The notes under the pieces are model-generated. The model ran no database searches, had not been told where the DNA came from, and saw only the letters and a program-made list of their open reading frames with translations. DNA of 64,000 nt from positions 2,976,001-3,040,000 of the forward strand of contig JANHCV010000001.1 in assembly GCA_025594325.1 (NCBI GenBank). Reading direction: 5' to 3'. Position numbers and translations under genes: made by a program. The DNA is from Blastocladiella emersonii ATCC 22665 (taxonomy: Eukaryota; Blastocladiomycota; Blastocladiomycetes; Blastocladiales; Blastocladiaceae). Positions 33,441 through 48,399 of the stretch are shown here, piece by piece (positions within the stretch are counted from its first letter, which is position 1; every line of letters begins with the position of its first letter).

Positions 33441-34537
33441 CCGGTCGAGCTGGTCGGTAGGTTGGAAGTAGTCGTATATACATGCACAGTTATCCCCCTC
33501 ACTCGTCTGCCTCTTCCTGCCCCCCTACATCATTGAAGTGTGAGTGTCGGTGATCTGGCCGTTTTCAGCGGACGGGGTAAACAGGCGGTGAAGAAGTCGC
33601 ACTGCGCATCGGCACCAACGCTAACGGCCGCGCACACACCCATTGCGTGCACCCGCGGCGCCAACTTGGTCACGACGCGCGACGCGCTTGGCTCACCGTG
33701 TCGGCACAAAACGGTGGCGGCGGTCCGCGGAACACGGTCGACCACTCGGCGCGTGCCGCCTCATCATCCAGCTTCGGTGTTGGTGGGCGTCGGATGCTGC
33801 TCTGGTGGAGAAGAAGCCGTTGACGGCAATGGGCGGGCGAGGAGCGCTGTGAGCGACGATTGCCTCTTGGCCGGGATCGATAGTGGTGGTCGCGAAGCAA
33901 GCGACTTCAAGGACGCGCGAGCCGTCTTTTTCAAGTTCTCCTCGGCCGCCGCAATGCGGTCCGTCCGTCAATGGCCGCTTGTTGACCGCCGTGGCCACTA
34001 CGGCCGCCGGGCCTTTATCGTGGCCTGCTTGCCGCGACTCGCAAACTCAGGCGGGCGCTTCGCACTCAGCGCGCCAACCATTCCCGTTATCGTGATGACA
34101 CTTTCAAGGCCGAATACGTCAAGCAGCGAGCAGGACGCGTTGATGGACGCGTCGCGATGTCACGTGCGCTTGAACTTCACGTGCAGGTGTCTCGCGCGGC
34201 TGCAGCGGGAGTGCCGCCGTGCCCCACTTAGGCGATGGCGCGCGCCTGAAAACAGCCCCGCACTGAGTCGAGTGAGCTAGAACACGTAGGACCCCGGACC
34301 CCCGCAAGGTCCCGCCGCCTGCGTTGCGTCGGAGCGCTTAGCTTTTGCTTCGAGCCCCGCTCCACCTTTTTTGCGCCGAATATTCGACGTGTGCTCTGCT
34401 TGGAGATCAAAGTGCTTGGAACGAGAAGCGGCATTCGCGACGATTATTCAATCAGTTGAGCAGAACAGCGATAGGTATAGTGAGTGCGAGTCGGGGAGGG
34501 AGGAATACAGAATGATGGCGGTGTTGATCGGGACGGA
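33441..34537. other. Gene-free stretch, about 1.1 kb
   Basis: Between the argininosuccinate-synthase fragment and the ABC transporter 3' end. It is less GC-rich than its surroundings. Open frames such as 33540-34280 (plus) lack protein-like patterns. No tRNA or convincing terminal repeats seen; it could be decayed mobile or subtelomere-like DNA. Confidence 0.4.
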
Positions 34538-39465
<4,928 letters not shown>

Positions 39466-40013
39466 GGCGGCAGTGGCAACGAGGTCGATCACGTCGAGCG
39501 ATTACAGAGCAATATGCGGGTGGTTGATTGTCGACGCAAGGAGAGCGGGGACGAGTGAGGGAGAGAGGGCGAGCTGGGAACTCTGCTGCCGGGTAAAGAG
39601 GCGGGACGCGACTCGCGCGACTCGAGCGACCACGGGAAATCTGCGCGATAAGATGGCGACGCCGTTGCACAGAGTCGGTACGTCGATCGGATGACGGCAG
39701 GGGGGCTAAGTCCCCCTGATGACGGGTGAGTCGGCACGGGTTGACGCGACTGACGGCAGCACACGTGCGCGCAGCTGACGCGTTGCAGGACGCGTTTTAC
39801 GAGTGTCTCGCGGGCCGATCGGCGGCGCGTGTCTCGCGGGCGGCGGCCCCGATCGAGTCCTCGCCTGCCCCAGTCCACTAAGCCGTTCACCACCACCACC
39901 GCCATGCATTACCTCGATCGACTCCTCGTCCATCGCCGGCCTGCTCGCGCTCTATATAGGTCACGGCCCGCCGCCCTTCCTCCTCCCTAGCGACCATACT
40001 CCCGCTCTCTGCC
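39466..40013. other. Divergent intergenic region ABC transporter / photolyase
   Basis: 548 bp that must carry both promoters. A TATA box for the photolyase lies at 39953-39958. No open frame of interest. Confidence 0.5.
39953..39958 (+). promoter_or_regulatory. Probable TATA box of photolyase gene
   Basis: TATATA flanked by GC-rich sequence, 61 bp upstream of the photolyase ATG. TATA boxes are rare in this window, which suggests a regulated rather than constitutive promoter. Confidence 0.55.
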
Positions 40014-41768
40014 ATGAAAACGACCGGCAAAGCCCTCAAGCGCGCTGCCCCCGACTCGGACTCCTCGCTCTCTGATCTCGACGCTGCCTCTGCTCCCGAC
40101 ATGGTCCGCCCCGCCTCTGCCGCCGTCGCGTCGGCCGCCAAGATCGCCCGCAAGGAGGGCCCCGTCGTGTTTTGGTTCCGCAAGGACCTGCGCACCCGCG
40201 ACAACCGCGGCCTGCACCGCGCCTGGGTCCAGGCCGCGCACGTCAATCGCACTGGCGGCGTGCGCGCCGTGCCGGGCTCGGCCAAGGCCGCGGCGGCGTC
40301 GCCCTCGGCCGCCACCAAGTCGCCGCTCAACGGCGCGCTGCTCACCATCTTCGTCGTGTGCGGGTTGCAGTGGAACATGCACGACTACGCGCCCGTCAAG
40401 GTCGACTTCCTGTTCCGCAACCTGCGCGACCTGCAGCGCCGCCTCGAGGCCGACGCGATCCCGCTGACGGTGCTGCACGCCGCCACCATTAACGACGTGC
40501 CGCGCGTTGTGCGCGACTTCTGCGCCCAGCACGGCGCCACGCACCTGCACTACAACCTCGAGTACGAGGTGGACGAGGGCAAGCGCGACGAGAAGACGGC
40601 CGCGCTCGCGCGCGAGGCCGGCATCACCGTGGTCCCGTCGCACGACGAGTGCGTGGTCCCGCCGGGCCTCGTCACCACCAAGGAGGGTCGGTGCCCCGTC
40701 GTCTACTCGCCGTTCCGCCGCCGCTGGGAGCAGATTGTCCACGACAAGGCCCCGCAGGACTGGCTCGCCCTGAGCGCCGCGCCCGAGCCCAACCCGCCCG
40801 CCGTGCGCAAGGCCGTGCCGCACCTGTTTGGCACGCCGATCCCGGACCCGGCCGCGGACCCGGCCTCGCTGCCCGGCTACGAGCTCCCGTTCGTCCCGGC
40901 CGTCCTCGAGCACGCTCGCGGCGCGTACCCGGGCGGCGAGGACGCGGGCCACACGCGCCTGACCGAGTTCGTCAACAACAAGATCAAGGCGTACAGCGTC
41001 GACCGCGACTTCCCGGCGCTCGACGGCAACGCGGCCATCTCGGCGTACCTCGCGCTCGGCATCGTAAGCGCGCGCCAGTGCATTGCCGCGGCGCGTGCCG
41101 CCAACGACGGATCGCTCGACAAGGGCGACAAGGGCTGCGTGCACTGGATCCAGGAGATTGTCTGGCGCGAGTTCTATCGGCACATCCTCGTCGCGTTCCC
41201 GCGCGTGTGCATGAACCAGCCCTTCAAGCTCAACACCAACAGCGTGCCGTGGTCGGCGGGGCCCGAGGCCGAGGCGCAGTTCCAGGCGTGGTGCGAGGGC
41301 AAGACCGGGTACCCGCTCGTCGACGCCGGCATGCGCCAGCTGCTCGCCACGGGGTTCATGTCGAACCGCCTGCGCATGGTCTCGGCCATGTTCCTGACCA
41401 AGGACCTGCTCATCGACTGGCGCCGCGGCGAGAAGTTCTTCATGCAGCACCTGATCGACGGCGACCTCGCCAGCAACAACGGCGGCTGGCAGTGGGCCGC
41501 GTCCACGGGCACCGACTCGCAGCCCTACTTCCGCATCTTCAACCCGTACCTGCAGTCGGCCAAGTTCGACGGCGAGGGGACCTTCATCCGCAAGTACGTG
41601 CCCGAGCTGCGCGCCGTCAAGGACAACAAGGCCATCCACGAGCCCAACGCCAAGCTGCCGACCTACCAGTTCATGAAGCTCGGGTACCCGGCCCCGATCG
41701 TCGACCACAAGGCGGCGCGCGAGCGCGTCCTCGCCGCCTTCAAGGTCCCCGCCGACCAGGCCCATTGA
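40014..41768 (+). CDS. PHR1: Class I CPD photolyase
   Basis: Uses blue light and FAD to split UV-induced cyclobutane pyrimidine dimers. Intronless, 584 residues. Residues 1-45 are basic and Ser/Ala-rich and could carry nuclear or mitochondrial targeting. The antenna domain starts at VVFWFRKDLRTRDNRGL (about 50) and includes YNLEYEVDEGKRD. The FAD/DNA domain includes WIQEIVWREFYRHI near 378, whose Glu and Trp correspond to dimer-contacting residues in E. coli, GFMSNRLRMVSAMFLTKDL and NNGGWQWAASTGTDSQPYFR near 490. The latter is typical of class I CPD photolyases and speaks against a cryptochrome-DASH or plant-type receptor. The lack of introns is unusual here. Confidence 0.94.
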   Translation: MKTTGKALKRAAPDSDSSLSDLDAASAPDMVRPASAAVASAAKIARKEGPVVFWFRKDLRTRDNRGLHRAWVQAAHVNRTGGVRAVPGSAKAAAASPSAATKSPLNGALLTIFVVCGLQWNMHDYAPVKVDFLFRNLRDLQRRLEADAIPLTVLHAATINDVPRVVRDFCAQHGATHLHYNLEYEVDEGKRDEKTAALAREAGITVVPSHDECVVPPGLVTTKEGRCPVVYSPFRRRWEQIVHDKAPQDWLALSAAPEPNPPAVRKAVPHLFGTPIPDPAADPASLPGYELPFVPAVLEHARGAYPGGEDAGHTRLTEFVNNKIKAYSVDRDFPALDGNAAISAYLALGIVSARQCIAAARAANDGSLDKGDKGCVHWIQEIVWREFYRHILVAFPRVCMNQPFKLNTNSVPWSAGPEAEAQFQAWCEGKTGYPLVDAGMRQLLATGFMSNRLRMVSAMFLTKDLLIDWRRGEKFFMQHLIDGDLASNNGGWQWAASTGTDSQPYFRIFNPYLQSAKFDGEGTFIRKYVPELRAVKDNKAIHEPNAKLPTYQFMKLGYPAPIVDHKAARERVLAAFKVPADQAH

Positions 41769-42022
41769 TTAATACCGTCATTTGTAATACATTTCTACCA
41801 TAGTGCATTTATTGCGTTGAAGGGAGAGAGGCCAGGAAGAGGCGAGCGGCGATCGGCGAGAGTCCGAAGAAGAGCCGTTGTGGCGCAGCGCGGTCGGCGA
41901 CCATGCAGCTGCGAGCCATGAGCGTCGCGCCACTCAAGGTCGTAGTCGTCATCGTGCGCTTCATTTTGTTCAACTTGGGTTCCATTTAGCAAAAAAAAGA
42001 GTAGACGTCATCAAATCACCCA

Positions 42023-44936
42023 TCATGCCTCGGCCTCGACCTCGTCCGCGGCAGGCTCGGCGGTGCTCACGGCTTCTTCAGGCGCCGTGGCCGCTGCCGC
42101 CGTGGGCGTCGCGTCGCCGCCGTCCGAGCCGCTGTCCGTGGCCCGCGTCGAAGCCGCCTCGGCCTGGATCCGCAGGACTACACACGCGAACCCATCAGTC
42201 AGTTTCACCTCACCGCCAAACCTCGCCAGACTACGTACGCTCAATCAGCGGCAGGTGCATGGTCTCGCGGTACACCGGGTACTGGTTCGCGGGGACGCGG
42301 GCCTTACCGGCCTCGTCGGCTGCGACCGCCCACTCGGCGGGGATCTCGATATCGCCGATGGTCCCAGCGAGCCGCGCGGGGAGCGACGCGCGCCACTTGG
42401 CGGTGACCTCGGGCACCTTGGCGGGCGCGAGCGTGCGTGCGGCGAGTGCGGCCTCGGGGACGCGGTCCGTGTCGACGAGCAGGTCGATGGCGGCGTGCGC
42501 GTCGCCGAGCGCCGTGAGGGCGGCGAACGCGACGTTGTGCTTGTTGGCGGCGACCGCCTGCGTGGCCACGTCGCGGAGCCCGGTGGCGTTGCCCGCCGAC
42601 AGGTACAGGAGCATGAGCCCCTCGAGGTCGGCGGCGCGGCGCAGGCACTCCTCGGCAATGTCGAAGCGCCACGCGGCGAGGGCGCCGTCGGCGACCACCT
42701 TCCACTTGGCGGGCTGGTCGGCCTCGGCGGCGATGGCGAAGGCGACGTCGAGCTTGCCCGCGGCGACGGCGAGGTCAAACTTGTGGTCCTGGTCGCTCGT
42801 CACCTCGAGCGCAAGGTCCACGAGCCCCTGCTTTTCGAGGAACTGGGCGAGCTTGTCGCGGTCGGCCGTGGCGACCGACGGGAGCACGGCGTTGGCGGCG
42901 TCGAGGTCGCGGCGCAGGATCGCCGTCTGGTACTGGATCACGGCGAGCGGCAGGCTCCACGAGAAGAAGTTGACCTCCTTGTCGCAGTAGTAGACGCGGT
43001 TGTCCTTGGCGAGGTACCCGAGCAGGTACATGGGGTTGTCAAAGTGCGTGAGCGTGAACACGTGCCCGCCCACCGTGTAGTTGAGCCGGTTGGCCGCCGA
43101 CGTGTACAGGAAGCAGTCGCCGACCCACGTCCCGGTCTTGACGGGCTCGTGGATCTCGAACAGCACGTCGAAGGCGGCCTCGACGCCCTCCTCGGTCGCC
43201 GTGGCCGCGAGTGCCTGCCACGCCTCGGGCTGGTACCGGAGCACGTAGAAGGACTCGTCGCACACGATGGCGACGAGGTCGCCGGCCTCGTTCCAGTACA
43301 CGGCCTTGGCGGCGGCCTCGATGCGGCGCACGATGCGCGCCGACTCCCAGTCGTAGAAGGTGATGAACCCGGCCGACGACCGCACGCCGAGCAGCGTGCC
43401 CGAGAACATGGCATCGGCGGCGTAGTTGAGCTGGCCGAGGGCGCTGGCCGCGAGCGACTTCTCCTTGAACTGCTTGTCGAAGATCTTGATGCGCGACGAC
43501 GACTCGCGGATCGCGTACTCGTTCTGCGGCGACCACGCAAACTCGAGGGCCGACCCGTACGCCTTGTTGCGCCACGCGAGCGCCGTGTAGATGATGTACT
43601 CGCCGTCGCCCGTGACCACGACGAACCGGCCGTTGGGCGAGTGCTGCAGCGCCTGCGGGTACATTTCGCAGCTGCCCATGTCCTTGACGGGGACCATGAT
43701 GCGCTCGCCGTCGGCGGCGGCGGTGGCGGCCGTGGACGCGTCCGAGATGGCCTTGAGGTTGGTGGTGAGCACCTCGTTGTGCTTGGCCCAGATCACCTTG
43801 CCGGCCGAGTCCATGGAGATGGCGGGCTCCTCGCCGCCGAGCTTGAGCACGACGCAGCCCTCGTCGAAGCCGACGGCGATGTTGTTGCTGCCCTTCTGGT
43901 AGGCGAGCGACCACACGCGCTCCATGCCGTAGTTGAGCGAGTGCTCGAGGCGGTTGGTGTGCGCGTTCCACACCTTGAGGGTGCCGTCCTCGGCGCCCGT
44001 GACGAGGATCGGGAGCTCCGGGTGGAAGGCCACGACCATGACGTTCTGGGTGTGGCCATCGAGCGTTGCCACGCACGTCTTGTTCTGGTAGTCCCACACC
44101 TTGACCTTCTGGTCATCGCCGCCCGAGATGAGGTAGGGCTTGTCGCCGCCGTGGTAGTAGTCGAGGCAGTTGACGCCCTTCTCGTGGCCCTGCAGGGTGA
44201 AGTTGGGCGTGGGCGAGTTGATGTTCCACACCTTTACGGTGCAGTCGAGCGACGCGGACGCGAACGTGTTGGCGTCCTTAGGGTTGAAGGCGACCTGGAA
44301 GATGAAGTGCGTGTGGCCCTCGTACGTCTACAGGAACGCGCGTGGTTCGTGAGGTAAGTTCGCGCTCGCGGGTCAGAGAAACGAGCACGACGACGCACCA
44401 TGACGTTCTTCCATCCCTTGTCCCAGTCCCACAACTTGATCAGAAAGTCGTCGGCGGAGGTGAGGACGAGCGACTGTGTTGGGTGAATCGAGATGGAGCG
44501 GATGTAGTCGGTATGGGCCTCGAACTGGGCCACCTTCTCGAACGTGTTGTAGTTGTACACCTTGACCTGGGTCTCGTCGCCGCCCGCGACGATCCACGAC
44601 TTGCGCGCGACGAACTTGGCCGCGCGCAGCGGGAGCTCGGACACCTCGAACGTCTTGACAGTGGCCTACAAGACAGAGGGGGAGCGCGTGAGAGGTGAAC
44701 GGCGCGGTCACTCGAGAGCCGCGAGCCGGACCTGCGTCTCGTAGTTCCAGACCCAGACGGAGCCATTGTACAGCGCGGCGAGGACCCACGGCTCGGTTGG
44801 GTGGATGTCCACGCACTTGACGCGGTCGGTCCGCGCCGTGAACTTGCGCTACATTGCGGGCACGACAGGGTCAGCGAACAGTTCCCGCTACGACTGATCG
44901 AGCACGGAGGGTACCAACCTTGATGTCAAGGCGCAT
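42023..44936 (-). CDS. SEC27: Coatomer subunit beta'-COP
   Basis: WD40 and alpha-solenoid subunit of the COPI coat; binds dilysine retrieval signals in Golgi-to-ER transport. Exons 44919-44936, 44732-44848, 44399-44665, 42239-44327 and 42023-42177 (introns of 61-71 nt) give 881 residues. The first exon is only six codons, MRLDIK, followed by [20 protein letters not shown], the invariant beta'-COP start. Two seven-bladed WD40 propellers cover about 1-600 ([50 protein letters not shown]), then an alpha-solenoid ([17 protein letters not shown]) and a short disordered acidic Ala/Glu tail. Donors of the first two introns (GTTGGT, GTCCGG) depart from the local GTACG type, but phase and homology support them. 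Confidence 0.95.
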
Positions 44937-45380
44937 TTTACCCTGAAGACGCGTGGTCGAGCGAGCGACAAGTATACATGGAGGGAGGCGCGCGTCGTCG
45001 CGGTCGGGTAAGCGATACATGTTCATGGTGCGTGTTCATGGGCCGCGCCGCGGGGGCGCGCGTGGATGGGCGCGTGCGCACCATGGCGGCAAGTCCCGAT
45101 CAGCGACGGGATGGGCGCGAGGTGGTGAGGGTGGAGGAGGGGAGGGCGCGGCGGCGGAGCGACTTTGCGCGAGTGTGGCGGCGGCGGCAGCGACGACGCG
45201 CGGCGTTGGCGTTTCGAGAGGCGATCTCAGCGCACGTGGCCGTCGTGACCGCTGTCTCGCGCGGCGCAACGCGTCTCGCACCGCAGACGCGACGTATTGC
45301 GTCGTTGGCACCTCGAAGCTCGCCTCTACGAACTCGCAGAGACACGATGCAACGCTTGCATGTAACCTAGTGCCGCCACC
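44937..45380. other. Divergent intergenic region beta'-COP / TSNAXIP1-like
   Basis: 444 bp of GC-rich sequence shared by two divergent genes. No TATA box or gene seen. Confidence 0.45.
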
Positions 45381-46780
45381 ATGTTTGACCCAAAGTACTG
45401 GCGCGCCCTCGCGCGTGGACCCGAGTATGTGGCGCCGCACACGACCGTGCTCGAGGGCCGCCCGCTCGCGACGCCGACCTCGACGCAACCTCCCGCGCTG
45501 CTCGGCTCGCCCAAGACGGCCCGCATCGCGCTCCCGCCGAGCTCCTCGCGGGCGTTTGCCGCGGCGTCGTCGATCGGCAGCAGCGGCGCAGCGCACTTCA
45601 AGCGCACCGCCACCAACCAGAGCCCCCGCCGGCCCGCGGCAGCAGCACAAGGGCCGCCCGGGCAAGCGCTGGCGCCCGTTCCGACGCCGCGGCCGCCACG
45701 CAGCACTCGCACGCTGACCAAGCTGATCGAGGAGATTGAAGAGTACCAGCGGCGCGACATCCACGCGCGCGTGTCGGGCCACCTCAACCACGACAAGGTG
45801 TTTGCGCCGCTGCGCACGCTGACGATCCGCAAGTCGGCGCACACGTGGCTCGAGGAAGACCCCGTCGCCGCGGCCGAAGCGGGCGCTGAGCTCGACGGTG
45901 GCCGGCCCGCGAGCCCCGTCGCTCCGGAGCGGGCAAGCTCTCCGGCGGCAAGACCGCAAACGCCGCCGGGTTCGGGCGACCCCAGTCCGCCACAGCCGTC
46001 GTCGTCGCCTACGAGGAAGCGACGCATCGGCATGGTGCGCGACGCGGCAGCAGCGGGAGGAGCGCGCGCGTCATCGCCCGACCCGCCGCCCATCACGACG
46101 ACGGTGCCGCTGCGCCAGCGCAACCCGGACCGCGCCAACGTGCTGTACCACCAGTTTGAGGAGGAGCTCAAGGTGCAGGCGAGCCAGCCGCTCGGGCGCG
46201 TGCAGGTGGCGAGCCGGTACTTTGACCTGCTGATCCAGGACTTTCGCATGTTCGCACCGCTGCTGTCGGGGATCAAGACCGTGTACCAGGAGGTGGTCGA
46301 CCAGTACCTGACGGACGTGCGCGAGCTCGACCACCTCAAGCGGCAGCTCATCAAGTCGATCGGTACGCTCATGAGCGCGCGCTGGTGCGGGTTCGGGGCT
46401 AACCGCCGCGTCCCACCGTAGCCGAGCACCAGGCCAAGGCGTCACGGCACGATGACCTCGAGGACGAGTGCCGAGACTTGACGGCAGAACGCGATACGCT
46501 CGCGGCGCACGTGCACGCGCTCGAGCTGCAGCTACAGCAGATGGAGGCGAGCAACGCGGCGGCCAGCGACGAGGAGCAGCGGGACCAGGCGCTCGGGCTC
46601 ATGGTGCCCGGGGGCACCGGCTACGACGTGGGCGGGTCGGTGATGCCGAGCATGGCCAACTCCATGTACCAGCTCGCCGAGTCGTCGTCGTCGACATCGG
46701 GGGAGGCGGCGCGCGAGGCAGTCACCTCGCCCGATGTGCCCGAATCGAGTAGCCCACAGCCGGCACAGCCTGGCGCATAG
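45381..46780 (+). CDS. TSNAXIP1-like (translin-associated factor X-interacting) protein
   Basis: Exons 45381-46362 and 46422-46780 (59-nt intron, CTAAC branch, phase 1) give 446 residues. ATG 45381 has an ideal GCCACC context. Residues 1-112 are Pro/Ala/Ser-rich. Helical segments at 113-155 (LTKLIEEIEEYQRRDIHARV) and 252-327 (ANVLYHQFEEELKVQASQPL; SRYFDLLIQDFRMFAPLLSG) resemble the TSNAXIP1 N-terminal domain. A coiled coil follows (LEDECRDLTAERDTLAAHVH), then a Ser-rich tail. The animal protein is testis- and cilia-enriched and its function is poorly known. The family call rests on the FDLLIQDFRMFAPLLSGIK pattern and is moderate. If correct, it fits a flagellated fungus. Confidence 0.6.
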
Positions 46781-48399
46781 AATACACAGAGCATCCCTTC
46801 CGATTGCCGCGTCAGCAGGGAAAGTTGAGTGAGCGATCCCGAGAAGCGGCGCCCATCGGCCGCGCTCAGGGACCGCGGCGATGGCGTCCGCGGTTCGCAT
46901 CGGACCCCATCGCGCCGTGCGGGATCCCCGATTGCCACGGTCCGGCGGCTGAGAAGGCGAGGGAAGCTTCGTCCAAGTCACTCCACCGAAACGGAACCTG
47001 AAATCGCTGCCAAGTCGGCGGTGGCTGTCGAGGTCAAGGAGAGCTCGCGCTCCGCAGATCACTCTCGCTCCTCGCCACCACCATTCCTCGGTCTCCCCTC
47101 GCGGGCATCATGCAGCATGATGAATCGAGTTGGTGCAGTGGAGAGCGCGCGCGGCCGCCGCTGCCTACGCTGCCGTGCGGGTGCCCTGCTCCTGAGCGGC
47201 CTTCGTCGCTGCGACCACTCTCGCTCGCCGCACCACGCTCGCTGCTGCCCTCTGCACCTCCGCGTCGCGCTCGTGCGGGCGACTTCATTCCCCACCACGC
47301 CTCATGCCTCACGACTCGGACCTCGAGAGCTCCGGCCGCCTGACCATCGCGGGCGCGCCGATTCACGCCGACGCGGCGTGCATCGGGGTTCCTGCGGCTG
47401 CGCCACATCACCTGACCGCGTCGGGGACTCATTCCGGCACCTTCTCGCGTCTTCGCCGCGTCCGATCGGCTGCGCGCGGCGCGGCGCGGCGCGGCCGGCT
47501 GAAAAGAAATGGCTCGCTCGTGTCCTCGTTGCCAGCGACGGTGACGCCGAGTGCGTGTCGCTGACGGGGTCTTCGTCTTCGTCGCCGCCCCTGCCCGCGC
47601 GTTCCTCTCGCTCGCTGCCACGTCGCCCGCCGCGCGCCAAGCCAGCGCGCTGCTGACCAAGAGGACGGCGCGGACGCAGCGTGCGTCATGCAACTCGGGG
47701 CTGTGGCCGTCTCGCAGCCGCGTTCGCGGTGGTGTTGCGAGCAGCGGCGAAGGTGCGTGTGTGGGAACCGGTGCGTGGCGGGCGCGCCCGACCGCGCGCA
47801 GCGGGCACGGAGTGGACCGTCCCGGTTGACTCTTTGTGACGATTTTTTTTGCACAAAGTGGCTGCGCGGGCATTCGGTGCGGAACGGGCGGAGCGCAGGG
47901 CGGAGGAGCGTTGAAGCAGCAGAGGGCAGAGCGGGATGCGCCTCGCGGCGTGGCGCGTGCGTCTGGCGGCGCGCCTGATCGCGAGCCGGGCCCCGCGCTC
48001 ACCATCGCCTTCCGCCCGCCGCGCCGCGCCCGCCATCGTGATGGCCTCCCTCCCGCGCCGCCGCTGCTGGCGCCGCTCCCGGCCGGCCATGAACCGCCTG
48101 CGCTCAAAAGGGACCCGCTCCCTTCTCCGCAGACCATGATCCAGCACGCTCCACGCACACGCTCGCTGTCCACGCCGCCATCCTCGCGCTCGCCCTCGTC
48201 CCACGCCCGCCCGCCCTCGACCTGATCGACCACCCCGCTCTCGGACTCGATCCTCAACCGTCCTCAAGGTACCCACGCCCGTGCCTCCCATGCCCCGCCC
48301 TGCGCGCGCGCCAAATCCGCCCTCGATCCCGCGCCCCGACGCTAACCGCGCCCGCCCCGCCCCGCTCCCACAACAACACAGTCCCCCCGCCCCCGTTGT
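46781..48399. other. Gene-free stretch upstream of PAS-GATA gene, about 1.6 kb
   Basis: Long for this gene-dense window. It holds a GC-rich tract with repeated GCGCG motifs near 47475-47500, a 17-bp palindrome at 47106-47122 and pyrimidine-rich sequence near 48280-48390. Open frames on both strands are Arg/Ala/Pro-rich without protein-like patterning. It probably contains a long regulatory region or 5' leader for the GATA factor. Confidence 0.45.

Noticed and set aside
33540..34280. 246-codon plus-strand open frame
   Set aside because: Composition and lack of hydrophobic patterning look non-coding; no motif found.
39987..41765. 592-codon minus-strand open frame opposite photolyase
   Set aside because: Antisense shadow of a clear photolyase; Val/Arg/Gly-rich and without motifs.
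42063..44357. 764-codon plus-strand open frame opposite beta'-COP
   Set aside because: Antisense shadow of the WD40 gene with the same Val/Arg/Glu/His-rich composition; no conserved motif.
47106..47122. 17-bp palindrome as a transposon end or terminator
   Set aside because: It stands alone with no partner or T-run, so it is only noted as a possible binding site.
47034..48257. 407-codon minus-strand open frame in the gene desert
   Set aside because: Arg/Ala/Gly/Pro-rich throughout with no predicted fold; typical of open frames in GC-rich spacer DNA.
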